From: Ruminococcaceae bacterium UBA2857
GTDB lineage: Bacteria > Bacillota > Clostridia > Oscillospirales > Acutalibacteraceae
Assembly (NCBI GenBank): GCA_002350705.1
Contig: DEFH01000009.1
Span: 39,663 to 68,382 of the forward strand
Direction of reading: 5' to 3'
Length of the DNA stretch: 28,720 bases
Numbering within the stretch: position 1 is the stretch's first letter; each line of letters begins with the position of its first letter. The notes below the pieces were generated by a model. It had not been told where the DNA came from. It ran no database searches and saw nothing but the letters and a program-made list of their open reading frames with translations. A program made the position numbers and the translations under genes. Below are positions 13,698 to 21,829 of the stretch, piece by piece.

Positions 13698-13723
13698 AGT
13701 GTATCTCCTTTCCGAATCCCGTC

Positions 13724-13741
13724 ATATACTGCACAGTATAT
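13724..13741. repeat. Short palindrome between spoVB-like gene and mazG
   Basis: ATATACTG and CAGTATAT are exact reverse complements separated by two bases. The centre is too tight for a good RNA hairpin loop, so a protein-binding palindrome is as likely as a structure. It lies directly 3' of the spoVB-like stop and just before the mazG ribosome-binding site. Confidence 0.4.
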
Positions 13742-13742
13742 T

Positions 13743-15503
13743 TTACCTTATCAGCTTTCTTTTTTCAAGTATTTTTACAATTTTATTTCCTTTTGGCATC
13801 TGGAGAATATCTTCTCTTTTAATGGCTCTCAGCAGGAACAATGCCAGCACATATACGATCACAGCTGTCAGTACCGCCAATACCGTTGCCAGACGCTGTT
13901 TCATGAACACATCAAAGAGCTGCTCCGAATAATACGCTGCCAGTCCGCACAGAATGGCGGCAATCAGCGGCTTGACAAAAATAGAAACAAAATTCGGTAC
14001 GATTTTTGTCGTGCGGCAAAGGAAAAACATTGCCATCACTGTTACAAAACCGTAGCATACGATAGAACCCACATTGGCTCCCTGAATATTGATTTCGGGA
14101 ATCCCCACCAAGATATAATTGACAATAATCTTCATCACCATGCCAATGGTATACAGTTTCAGGGGAATATCCATATGCCCTGTTGCCTGTATCATACTGC
14201 AAAGAGGCGTACTTGTGGCAATAAACACCGCAGAGATTCCCATGATTGTCAGCACTTTGGAACCGATTTCCACCTCATTGGCAACACTGCCGCCGCTGTA
14301 CACCAAAGAAAGCAGCGGTTCTGCCATTACGGACATTCCGATTCCTGTAGGTATTGTCACCAGCATGGTCACTCTCAATACAGTTTCCATACTTTTTTTC
14401 ATCTGCACTTTGTCACCGCTCGTCCATGCCGCTGTCACAGACGGCAGGGCAGTCGTTCCGAACACCTGTGTCACTGCCGATACCAGCATCATCAGTGTCA
14501 GTGCCATTCCATAGCAGCCATACAGATAAATATGTGTTGTGCCTGCCTGATACACACTGTCAGGCACCAGTGAACCATAAATATCCAGCAGTGCTTTTGG
14601 ATTTGTCTGCATGATATTGTCAATTCTTCTCTGCACCAGGGTAGCGTCCACCATATCCGCAAGGCTCATTACGATCGAACCCAGACCTACAGGGATAGCG
14701 GTTTTCACCATTATTTTCAGTGTTTCATTGCGTTTTCGAGGGGGCGGTGACAGACGGAGTTCCTCTTTGGTGATACCGTCACCGCTTCGTTTATACTTCA
14801 CAAACAGATACAGAAAGCCAAACACGGCTCCCAGTGAAATGCCTGTAATGGCCGCTCCAATCGCCACAGGGATAATCACATTTTCGGCTTCTGCGGCACT
14901 GGTGCATTTTGTTCCGAGGACATAGCCTGTATTCAGATACTGCTGATTCAACAGTTTCATTGTCACAGCAGATGCCGTGAACCCGAAAAACAGTTTAAAG
15001 ACTGCCTCTATAATTTCAGACACCGCTGTCGGTGTCATATTTCTCATGCCTTCAAAGTAACCTCTGTAGATGGACATCAGGCATCCGAAAAAGATAGTCG
15101 GAGACAGGCACAGCAAAGCAAAAATCGCATTGTCTGCCTTGATGATTTTGACATAAATAAAGCTGCCGAATATCATCGCCAGAAAGCACGCACAGCCTGC
15201 TGCCACAAATATCGGTACAGAGATTCTGTGTATTTGCTTTACGTCACGGAACCGCTTTTTTGCCACACTTTCCGACACCATTCTGGAAATTGCTATCGGG
15301 AAGCCTGCCGTTGACAGCATGAACAGCGGATTATACAGGGCATATGCTGCATTGAATAATCCCGTTCCCACTCCGCCGTACATATTCGAGAGTAGTATCT
15401 TGTAGACCATTCCCATCAGTTTAACAACAATCATACTGGCACCCAGCACTGCCGCACCTTTCAGGAATGACTGAGATTTCCTCTCTTGTTTCACTTTCGA
15501 CAC
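13743..15503 (-). CDS. spoVB: SpoVB/YabM-type polysaccharide flippase (MVF/MATE-like)
   Basis: The 586-residue integral membrane protein has about 14 helices. It begins with the family signature FLKGAAVLGASMIVVKLMGM, followed by GTGLFNAAYALYNPLFMLS and GFPIAISRMVSE. This matches the SpoVB/YabM branch of the MOP exporter superfamily, whose members flip lipid-linked oligosaccharides such as lipid II. SpoVB is tied to spore cortex synthesis and YabM/MurJ-like members to wall synthesis. Its position before mazG fits YabM, so spoVB names the family rather than a proven orthologue. Cys-rich loops common in outer-envelope transporters are absent. The start is GTG at 15503 with AAGGA upstream. A 15-bp inverted repeat lies 45-80 bases upstream of the start. 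Confidence 0.88.
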   Translation of the reverse strand: MSKVKQERKSQSFLKGAAVLGASMIVVKLMGMVYKILLSNMYGGVGTGLFNAAYALYNPLFMLSTAGFPIAISRMVSESVAKKRFRDVKQIHRISVPIFVAAGCACFLAMIFGSFIYVKIIKADNAIFALLCLSPTIFFGCLMSIYRGYFEGMRNMTPTAVSEIIEAVFKLFFGFTASAVTMKLLNQQYLNTGYVLGTKCTSAAEAENVIIPVAIGAAITGISLGAVFGFLYLFVKYKRSGDGITKEELRLSPPPRKRNETLKIMVKTAIPVGLGSIVMSLADMVDATLVQRRIDNIMQTNPKALLDIYGSLVPDSVYQAGTTHIYLYGCYGMALTLMMLVSAVTQVFGTTALPSVTAAWTSGDKVQMKKSMETVLRVTMLVTIPTGIGMSVMAEPLLSLVYSGGSVANEVEIGSKVLTIMGISAVFIATSTPLCSMIQATGHMDIPLKLYTIGMVMKIIVNYILVGIPEINIQGANVGSIVCYGFVTVMAMFFLCRTTKIVPNFVSIFVKPLIAAILCGLAAYYSEQLFDVFMKQRLATVLAVLTAVIVYVLALFLLRAIKREDILQMPKGNKIVKILEKRKLIR

Positions 15504-15547
15504 TAAAGCACTTCCTTTCAGGAGTGTTTTTACAGATATACTGAATT

Positions 15548-15583
15548 TTTACACCGTATGACGATACAGTCATACGGTGTAAA
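15548..15583. repeat. Perfect 15-bp inverted repeat without U-tract
   Basis: TTTACACCGTATGAC (15548-15562) and GTCATACGGTGTAAA (15569-15583) are exact reverse complements separated by GATACA. It follows the zinc-ribbon gene stop and precedes the spoVB-like gene. On neither strand does a T-run follow the distal arm, so it is not a typical intrinsic terminator. An mRNA 3' stabilising hairpin or an operator are possible. Confidence 0.7.
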
Positions 15584-15603
15584 GAATGTGTTGCTGCCTG
15601 ATT

Positions 15604-16065
15604 TTACTTATTCTTATTCACGCTCATATCGTCATCTTCCAGATTATCCTCTGTGAAGTCCACAATATCTTCTTCGGAAAGCTCCTCGTCCTCATCAAGC
15701 GGCTTGAGAATGAGTCTTGTGCCGCACTTATTACAGAAAACGGCTCCTTTGACATTGTAGCTGCCACAAGCAGGACATTTGGTTTTGCTCTTGGCACCCG
15801 CAATCATTTCATTGACAGATTCCAGTTCTGCTTTGAGTTCCTTGATTTTCGCAACGATTTCGGCAACACTTTTGCTGTAGTCCTTGCCGGTCGTTTCACC
15901 CTCAAAGGTCACTCTGCCGAGCATTTCATATTTTTTGGAGATTTCGGCTTTAATATCGGCTGCTGCAAGTGTGAGCTTTGACATATCGATCACCTTGCCG
16001 GCTTTTTTGCCCACAGTATCCACTGCTGATCTTGCATTCAAAAGTACATCTTCCAAAATACCCAT
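15604..16065 (-). CDS. Zinc-ribbon protein with coiled-coil region (unknown function)
   Basis: The 153-residue protein has an N-terminal helical region (about 1-40, LLNARSAVDTVGKKAGKVID). A probable coiled coil follows at about 68-92 (VAEIVAKIKELKAELESVNE). A C-terminal zinc ribbon carries CPAC and CNKC (about residues 97-116), enough for one structural Zn. The tail (after 122) is strongly acidic, with many Asp and Glu. Similar small proteins in Clostridia are annotated only as zinc-ribbon domain-containing; the role is unknown. The helical part followed by a ribbon suggests protein-protein contact. It has an excellent promoter of its own (16105-16133), and AAGGAG stands about ten bases before the ATG. 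It looks monocistronic, ended by the inverted repeat at 15548-15583. Confidence 0.85.
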   Translation of the reverse strand: MGILEDVLLNARSAVDTVGKKAGKVIDMSKLTLAAADIKAEISKKYEMLGRVTFEGETTGKDYSKSVAEIVAKIKELKAELESVNEMIAGAKSKTKCPACGSYNVKGAVFCNKCGTRLILKPLDEDEELSEEDIVDFTEDNLEDDDMSVNKNK

Positions 16066-16104
16066 AATCGTGATCTCCTTTATAACAAATTTTTTTGCAA
16101 GCCT

Positions 16105-16133
16105 ATTATAACATTTCCATTCCGATTCTTCAA
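16105..16133 (-). promoter_or_regulatory. Sigma-A-type promoter of the zinc-ribbon protein gene
   Basis: On the minus strand TTGAAG (16128-16133) and a perfect TATAAT (16105-16110) are exactly 17 bases apart, with TGT before the -10 giving the extended element. The gene start is 40 bases downstream. This is one of the best promoters in the window. Confidence 0.85.
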
Positions 16134-16165
16134 TAGATTTTCAAAAAAATACACCGGAAATTGCA

Positions 16166-17128
16166 TTAATAAGCATAGTTTCCGCCCCCGATAAACTCTC
16201 TGAGAAGGGAATTTTGGGGAACAAGACTGCTGTCGATACTTTCAAAGCGAGAGAGTGATTCTATCAGATGTCTTGCCGTGTCATAGACGGCACTTTCAGG
16301 GCTCACCTGCTCCAAAATCCGAACAGCCGGTTCTTTCATAAGACACGGCTCATAGATGTGTATGGAATTGACGGTAAAATCGCTGGTGTATCGATACGGA
16401 CGGATATATTTTTTTTCACCGTCCACGATCTCGCTCCACATATCCAATAAATAAGCCGGATGTGCCTCACGGAAATGATAATCTCTTACAACCCGCCTGA
16501 TACAGCGGATTTCCCTGTGTGTCAGCACATAGTCCTCATTGTTTTTGATTCCCTGCTTGACGCTGACATAGATTTTAGTGACAGTGCCGTCCCCCATTCC
16601 GTCACTGAATACAGGATTCAGTGCGTGTATCCCTTCAATGATAATCACGGCATTGGAGGATAATTGCAAATGCTGCTGTTCGTCTGCACGGCAGCTGTTT
16701 TTGAAGTCATACTTTGGAATCACACATTCGCCTGTTTCGGAAAGCTGTCGGATACTCTGCTTGATGAGCGGAATATCCAGAGCGTCTATGGATTCAAAAT
16801 CCGGTTTGCCGTTGGGCAGTTTTTTGATATACTTGACACCCAGATAAAAGTCATCCATGGAAATATGCTGCACATCGCAGCCTTTTTTGCGGAATTCCTC
16901 GGCAAGCTTCTGAGCAGAGGTGGTTTTGCCGCTGCTTGACGGTCCCGAAAGCAACAGAATATGTCTTTTGACAGGAATCGTCAGAATTTGTTCCACAATC
17001 AAACGCAAATCACTGTGAAAAACTTCCTCGGTCATTTCCACAAAACCTTTCGCATCACTTTTTGCCTGTTCATTGATTCGGTTAATATCACAGGCATATC
17101 TGCGATAGGTATTCAGCCAGTTCATCAT
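16166..17128 (-). CDS. Uridine kinase-like nucleoside kinase (PRK/URK family)
   Basis: The 320-residue protein is a P-loop kinase. Residues 57-72 read LLLSGPSSSGKTTSAQ (Walker A). HISMDDFYLG gives the base/nucleoside-binding Asp region, and IPKYDFKN the substrate loop. VIIIEGIHALNP provides the Walker B-like strand. Later motifs RRVVRDYHFREAHP and KKYIRPYRYTSDF resemble the lid and C-terminal part of uridine kinases. Such proteins phosphorylate uridine/cytidine with NTP; the true substrate is uncertain. Many clostridial homologues carry an N-terminal TGS/threonyl-tRNA-synthetase-like part of about 250 residues that is absent here. The gene starts 41 bases inside the end of hemZ, which implies coupled translation, and AGGTGAAG stands at suitable distance. 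It is the last gene of the recJ-relA operon. Confidence 0.88.
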   Translation of the reverse strand: MMNWLNTYRRYACDINRINEQAKSDAKGFVEMTEEVFHSDLRLIVEQILTIPVKRHILLLSGPSSSGKTTSAQKLAEEFRKKGCDVQHISMDDFYLGVKYIKKLPNGKPDFESIDALDIPLIKQSIRQLSETGECVIPKYDFKNSCRADEQQHLQLSSNAVIIIEGIHALNPVFSDGMGDGTVTKIYVSVKQGIKNNEDYVLTHREIRCIRRVVRDYHFREAHPAYLLDMWSEIVDGEKKYIRPYRYTSDFTVNSIHIYEPCLMKEPAVRILEQVSPESAVYDTARHLIESLSRFESIDSSLVPQNSLLREFIGGGNYAY

Positions 17129-18551
17129 AGAATTGCTTCACCTGCCTTTTTCTTTTGAGCATTTCTTCAAAGCCGTTAATATATTCATACGGATATTTGT
17201 AGTTAAATATTCTTGACAGTTCTTCGGAAAGCGGTTTTTTTAATTTGGAAACGGCTCCTGCACCGCACCCCAATATTGTATGCGTTTCGTCCATGACGAA
17301 TACATTGTAAATGCCGTCATAGCCTTGTTTCGACCAGCCGACATTTTCGAGATTGCCTTCCATGCGAGTCTGACGGTACAGATAATAGGGATGATAATTT
17401 TCCTCGGCCAATTTTTTCTCACAGTACCGCAGCATTTTTGCCGCAGGCACTTCCCTGTCCGTATCAAGGAGACTGCCCTGCTGTGTCAGCCTTGACGAAC
17501 GTTTCATCGCAAGTGTATGAACGGTAATGCTTTCGGGAGACAGGGCACATATTTGATCGAGTGTATCCGTAAAGCTTTCCACGGTATCTGTCGGCAAGCC
17601 TGCGATCAGATCCATATTGATATGCCGAAACCCGACTTCCCTTGCCAGATGATAGGCTTGAATGGTTTGTTCGGCACTGTGTTTTCTGCCGATAACTTCC
17701 AGCACACTGTCATTGAGTGTCTGCGGGTTGATACTGATCCTGTCTGCAACGCCTGTCAGGATTGCCGATAATTTTTCTTTGGTGATGGTGTCAGGTCTGC
17801 CTGCCTCCACCGTAAATTCACGGCAGGTACTCCTGTCAAAATTCCGGTTGACTGCTGTGATCAGTTTTGCAAGCTGTTCCGCATTGAGCGTGGTCGGTGT
17901 ACCGCCTCCGATATAGACGCTTTCCAATATCAGATGACACTGTTTGGCAATTTCGGCTGTGTATGCTATTTCCTGACAAAGCAGTTCTAAATAAGGCTCT
18001 ATCAGTTTTTGAGATTTCTCCACCGTCTGCGACACAAACGAGCAATAAGAACATCTCGACGGACAAAACGGAATCGAAATATACAGACTGAAAGACCTTG
18101 GCCTGCTCAAAGCAAGGATTTTTCTTTCATGTTCTTCTGTTACCGCACTTAAATTTGTTTTTTCCTCTGACACCAGCAGTTCATTCATAAAATAATCTTT
18201 GGCATATTTCCTGCCGCCGCTCTCAGACAACCGTCTGAACAATTTAATGGGGCGGACACCTGTCAGAATTCCCCAGGGCTGTTTTCTGCCTGTCACTTTG
18301 ACAAGCACGTCATACAGGCATACTGCCATTTTTCTTTCAATCGTCTTTGCATCCGTATCGGAAAATGAACATCTGCCGCTTTCGCTGCGGAACTCTGCAT
18401 AAATTTCACCGTTTTTCACAGAAGAAATCACAAACGGTTCTTCTTTGTTTTCGGGAATTTCATGCACCACTGTGATTTTTTCATTCGGAAAAAACAGTCT
18501 TACCAGATTTTCCGTTTCATAGTGAAACTCATGGTCAATATAGATTGTCAT
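17088..18551 (-). CDS. hemZ: HemZ-type coproporphyrinogen dehydrogenase-like radical SAM protein
   Basis: The 487-residue protein has an N-terminal region (1-150, with QPWGILTGVRPIKLF typical of HemZ) followed by a radical SAM core. The [4Fe-4S] motif CPSRCSYC has Cys163, Cys167 and Cys170. YIGGGTPTTL forms the SAM-binding glycine motif, RISINPQTLND the next strand, and MDLIAGLPTDT a later one. HemZ belongs to the HemN-like oxygen-independent coproporphyrinogen III oxidase group, but its enzymatic role is less well proven than HemN, and no other haem gene lies near. The C-terminal part contains the HPYYLYRQ and NVGWS motifs typical of HemZ. It overlaps the MBL gene upstream by 17 bases and the kinase downstream by 41, so it is tightly coupled. 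Confidence 0.9.
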   Translation of the reverse strand: MTIYIDHEFHYETENLVRLFFPNEKITVVHEIPENKEEPFVISSVKNGEIYAEFRSESGRCSFSDTDAKTIERKMAVCLYDVLVKVTGRKQPWGILTGVRPIKLFRRLSESGGRKYAKDYFMNELLVSEEKTNLSAVTEEHERKILALSRPRSFSLYISIPFCPSRCSYCSFVSQTVEKSQKLIEPYLELLCQEIAYTAEIAKQCHLILESVYIGGGTPTTLNAEQLAKLITAVNRNFDRSTCREFTVEAGRPDTITKEKLSAILTGVADRISINPQTLNDSVLEVIGRKHSAEQTIQAYHLAREVGFRHINMDLIAGLPTDTVESFTDTLDQICALSPESITVHTLAMKRSSRLTQQGSLLDTDREVPAAKMLRYCEKKLAEENYHPYYLYRQTRMEGNLENVGWSKQGYDGIYNVFVMDETHTILGCGAGAVSKLKKPLSEELSRIFNYKYPYEYINGFEEMLKRKRQVKQFYDELAEYLSQICL

Positions 18552-19185
18552 AGCTGTCTTCTCTCATAAACATATTATTTTTTCTTTCAAAGTCAAGCGT
18601 TGTATCTGCACCGTGTCCGCAGTACAGATGATAATTTCCGTCAAGTTCCGCCAGTTTTTTCACGGAACGGAGCATATCGGGAGTACTGCTTGTCGGGAAA
18701 TCCGTTCTTCCGACACTTCCCCGAAACAGGGTATCCCCCGTGAAAATGCTGTTTCCCAGCACATAGCATACCCCGCCCCTTGTATGTCCGGGTGTGGCAA
18801 GCACTTTGACGGTCTCTGTGCCGAAGGCAAGTTCACTGCCCTCTTCCGCCAGTATATCTGCCGTGAAATGCTCCTGCCTTAAACCAAAATGTCCTGCCAG
18901 ATTCAGTCTGTCATCATTCGTAAAGTCCGCATCTTCTTTTCCGATAACAATCTGCATATTAGGAAATTTTTGCTTCATCTGTGCGGCATAGCCGATATGG
19001 TCAAAATGTCCGTGTGTCAGAAGCAGATATTGCAGCCTGTCCGCACCAAACTGTCTGACTTTTTCCTCGACTTCACCGGAAGCGTCTCCCATATCGACAA
19101 GCAAAGACACTTTTGCCTCCGGATCCGTCACAAAATAGCAGTTTGCCTCAATCTCTCCCAATGGAAAGCACTCTATTTTTATCAT
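18535..19185 (-). CDS. Metallo-beta-lactamase-fold hydrolase (glyoxalase II-like)
   Basis: The 216-residue protein is a single MBL domain. It has the zinc motif THGHFDHIG, plus ATPGHTRGG, FTGDTLFRGSVGR and YCGHGADTT, which together provide the usual five His and bridging Asp ligands. The order and spacing fit the glyoxalase II-like subgroup often annotated YcbL/YqgX in bacteria; these hydrolyse thioesters or lactones. The true substrate is unknown. Gene order relA-dtd-MBL-hemZ is common in Firmicutes. The start overlaps the dtd stop in an ATGA arrangement, with GGGGGA as ribosome-binding site. The end overlaps hemZ by 17 bases. Confidence 0.93.
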   Translation of the reverse strand: MIKIECFPLGEIEANCYFVTDPEAKVSLLVDMGDASGEVEEKVRQFGADRLQYLLLTHGHFDHIGYAAQMKQKFPNMQIVIGKEDADFTNDDRLNLAGHFGLRQEHFTADILAEEGSELAFGTETVKVLATPGHTRGGVCYVLGNSIFTGDTLFRGSVGRTDFPTSSTPDMLRSVKKLAELDGNYHLYCGHGADTTLDFERKNNMFMREDSYDNLY

Positions 19186-19634
19186 GCCAAATCCCCCGAA
19201 TTGATAATTATCGTCACAGGTCCGTCATTGACAAGCGACACCTGCATATCGGCTCCAAAAACACCTTTTTCCACTTTATTAATGCCGTTTTTTGTCATAC
19301 ATTTACAGAAATATTCATACAGTTCGTTTGCCCTCTCAGGCTTTTCCGCACCGATAAAATTTGGGCGTCTGCCCTTGCGGCAGTCTGCCGACAGCGTGAA
19401 ATTCGAGACGACAAGTACTTCTCCGTCAATATCCTGTAATGACAAATTCATTTTATCATCCGCATCTGTAAAGATTCTTAAAACCGATATTTTGGCACTT
19501 AATTTTTCCGCATCTTTTTCGGTATCACCGCTTTCCACTCCCAGAAGGATCAGAAAACCGCCGGCAATACTGCCGACAGTATCACTGCCGACAGTTACCT
19601 GACATGATGAAACCCTTTGTATGACTGCTTTCAT
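19182..19634 (-). CDS. dtd: D-aminoacyl-tRNA deacylase
   Basis: The enzyme hydrolyses D-aminoacyl-tRNA and Gly-tRNA(Ala), recycling mischarged tRNA in the cytoplasm. The 150 residues begin MKAVIQRVSSCQVTV. They hold both active-site motifs: SNFTLSADCRKGRRPNF (family SQxTL..D..kG.rP.F; here Asn replaces the usual Gln) and NDGPVTI, the Gly-cis-Pro loop (NxGPVT) that rejects L-amino acids. Length is normal. It starts five bases after the relA stop, with AGAGGA inside the end of relA. It ends by overlapping the MBL gene by four bases. The relA-dtd pair is conserved across Firmicutes. Confidence 0.97.
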   Translation of the reverse strand: MKAVIQRVSSCQVTVGSDTVGSIAGGFLILLGVESGDTEKDAEKLSAKISVLRIFTDADDKMNLSLQDIDGEVLVVSNFTLSADCRKGRRPNFIGAEKPERANELYEYFCKCMTKNGINKVEKGVFGADMQVSLVNDGPVTIIINSGDLA

Positions 19635-19639
19635 AGATA

Positions 19640-21829
19640 TTAATTCCTCTCTATCGACACAATGCCGTTAATACCGCTCAGACGGCTGATGACCATTTTC
19701 AGATGATTAATGCCGTTGACTGTAATCGATACTTCGATATGTGCCATACCGTTTTTAAACTCTCTTGACGTGAGAGCATGGATAAACAGGTGCATGGCGG
19801 AAAGCTGATTCGTAATATCCGCAAGAAGTCCCGTGCGGTCTGCCGCCATAATCTGCAAGGTAGACTGGAATGTTTCATGTGCGATATGGTCTGCCCACTC
19901 TGCTTTCACCCAGCGATCGGGTTCGGGAGCGTTTTCCAAATCTTTCGGAACATTGGTACAGCTTTTCTTATGGATAGATACACCGTAACCTCTTGTAATA
20001 AAACCGATAATATCATCTCCCGGGAGAGGATTACAGCATCGGGAATATTTCACGAGACAGTCATCTATGCCCTCGATATGCACACCGCTGCTGACCTTTT
20101 TCTTGGCAGGCTCTGTAATAACCACAGGAGGAGCCGTCTGTTCCTGTTCGGCATACTTTTTGAAATAGTCCTCTTTGATTTTGGGAAGAATTCTCCAGAG
20201 CTGCACACCGCCATAACCAATGGATGCATAGAAATCTTCCAGATTATTGCAGTTCTGTCTGTGAATAATATCCGACAGGAATTCTTCCAGTTCTTTTTCG
20301 GGTACATTGATACTGAGCCGTTTAAACTCCGCTTCCAGCTGTGCCTTACCCTCTGCGATATTTTCATCACGCTTTTCACGCTTGAACCACAGACGGATTT
20401 TACTTTTGGCTTCGCTTGTTCTGACAATGTTCAGCCAGTCTCTCTTTGGTCCCGCACTGCTTTCCTTTGTTGTGAGAATTTCAACAATCTCACCGTTTTT
20501 CACTTTATAGTCAATGGGAACGATTCGTTTATCGACTTTGGCACCTGTCATTCTGTGACCGACCTCTGTGTGAATCGCATAGGCAACGTCTATGACAGTA
20601 GCACCGTTGGGCAGGCTGATGACATCGCCTTTCGGTGTAAAAATAAACACTTCTTCGGGAGCCAGATCCATCTTGATGGTTCTGACAATATCCGTAGAAT
20701 CATTGTCGCTCTGATTTTCCAGCATTTTCCTGATCCATGCCAGACGCTCATCCAAAGCATTTTTCTTGGTAATGCCCTCTTTATACTTCCAGTGAGCCGC
20801 AATACCGTATTCAGCCGTATAGTGCATTTCCCATGTTCTGATTTGTATTTCAAAAGGAATTCCCTCTTTGCCGATAACGGTGGTATGCAAAGACTGATAC
20901 ATATTCGGCTTAGGGGTGGAAATATAGTCTTTGAATCTGTTTGGCAGAGGCTTGAACAGATCATGCACCACGCCAAGCACATTATAGCAGTCTGCTACGG
21001 TATCGACAATCACTCTCACGGCAAATATATCATAGATCTGATCCATGGTACGACCTTTCATATAGGTCTTTTTGTAAATGCCGTGTATACTTTTGACTCT
21101 GCCCTCGATATAGACATTATGGATCTCGTCTTTCAGTCTTTCATAAAGCGTCTGCTTGATCTGAGCGACAAAGTTGATTCTGTCAGAGCTTTTTGCTTCC
21201 AACTGTTTCTCGATTTCGGAATAGCCGACAGGATCAAGATAACGGATCGACAAGTCTTCCAATTCCTCTTTGACTGCCCTGATACCGAGTCTGTGGGCAA
21301 TCGGTGCATATACTTCCATGACTTCCAGAGCCTTGTCTCTGCGGTGCTGTTCCTTCATGCAATCAATTGTACGCATATTGTGCAGTCTGTCTGCCAGCTT
21401 GATGATGATCACTCTGATGTCATTCGACATGGCAATCAGCATTTTACGGATATTTTCCGCCTGCTGTTCCTCACGGGACGAATACGGTATTTTACCGAGT
21501 TTCGTTACACCGTCAATCAGTCCTGCAATTTCCGCTCCGAAAAGTTTTGTTACTTCTTCCAGTGTAACAGGGGTATCCTCTACCACATCATGCAGCAGAG
21601 CGGCTGCCAGCGACTGTGAATCCATCCCCAGTTCCGCCAGTATACACGCCACCGAAGTAGGATGGAGAATATACGGAATTCCGGATGCTCTGCGTTGGTC
21701 GCCGTGCATTCTGTCGGCAAACTCATACGCTCGCTCCACAAGCCCATAATCATAGCTGTGGTCGCTCTTGTTCATCAGCTCAACCAACTCATGATAATCC
21801 TGGTAAAATTTATGTTTGTTGTCCGACAT
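19640..21829 (-). CDS. relA: Bifunctional (p)ppGpp synthetase/hydrolase RelA/SpoT (Rel)
   Basis: The enzyme makes and degrades the stringent alarmone (p)ppGpp at ribosomes carrying uncharged tRNA. All domains of the long Rel type are present in 729 residues. The HD hydrolase has ILHPTSVA and LLHDVVEDT (His80-Asp81 and surroundings), so hydrolysis should be intact. The synthetase spans about 235-370, with IYDIFAVRVIVDT, RFKDYISTPKPNMYQSLHTT and FEIQIRTWEMH. The TGS domain (about 392-455) reads VFIFTPKGDVISLPNGAT. A helical/zinc-finger region follows with CCNPLPGDDI, and a C-terminal ACT domain spans about 655-729. The start ATG has AAAGGAGG nine bases upstream and overlaps the end of recJ by 20 bases. 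The apt gene often found between recJ and relA is missing. Confidence 0.97.
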   Translation of the reverse strand: MSDNKHKFYQDYHELVELMNKSDHSYDYGLVERAYEFADRMHGDQRRASGIPYILHPTSVACILAELGMDSQSLAAALLHDVVEDTPVTLEEVTKLFGAEIAGLIDGVTKLGKIPYSSREEQQAENIRKMLIAMSNDIRVIIIKLADRLHNMRTIDCMKEQHRRDKALEVMEVYAPIAHRLGIRAVKEELEDLSIRYLDPVGYSEIEKQLEAKSSDRINFVAQIKQTLYERLKDEIHNVYIEGRVKSIHGIYKKTYMKGRTMDQIYDIFAVRVIVDTVADCYNVLGVVHDLFKPLPNRFKDYISTPKPNMYQSLHTTVIGKEGIPFEIQIRTWEMHYTAEYGIAAHWKYKEGITKKNALDERLAWIRKMLENQSDNDSTDIVRTIKMDLAPEEVFIFTPKGDVISLPNGATVIDVAYAIHTEVGHRMTGAKVDKRIVPIDYKVKNGEIVEILTTKESSAGPKRDWLNIVRTSEAKSKIRLWFKREKRDENIAEGKAQLEAEFKRLSINVPEKELEEFLSDIIHRQNCNNLEDFYASIGYGGVQLWRILPKIKEDYFKKYAEQEQTAPPVVITEPAKKKVSSGVHIEGIDDCLVKYSRCCNPLPGDDIIGFITRGYGVSIHKKSCTNVPKDLENAPEPDRWVKAEWADHIAHETFQSTLQIMAADRTGLLADITNQLSAMHLFIHALTSREFKNGMAHIEVSITVNGINHLKMVISRLSGINGIVSIERN

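Noticed and set aside
13686..14573. Plus-strand open frame opposite the spoVB-like gene
   Set aside because: His/Cys/Gln-rich composition is typical of antisense translation, and the minus-strand membrane protein explains the region.
16134..16166. Possible terminator after the uridine-kinase-like gene
   Set aside because: There is a T-run on the minus strand (TATTTTTTT), but I could not find a convincing stem with a short loop before it.
19778..21619. Long open frame on the plus strand (613 codons) opposite relA
   Set aside because: It is antisense to a clearly conserved relA. Its composition is odd (rich in Phe, His, Cys, Ile), it has no suitable ribosome-binding site, and no protein family is recognisable.
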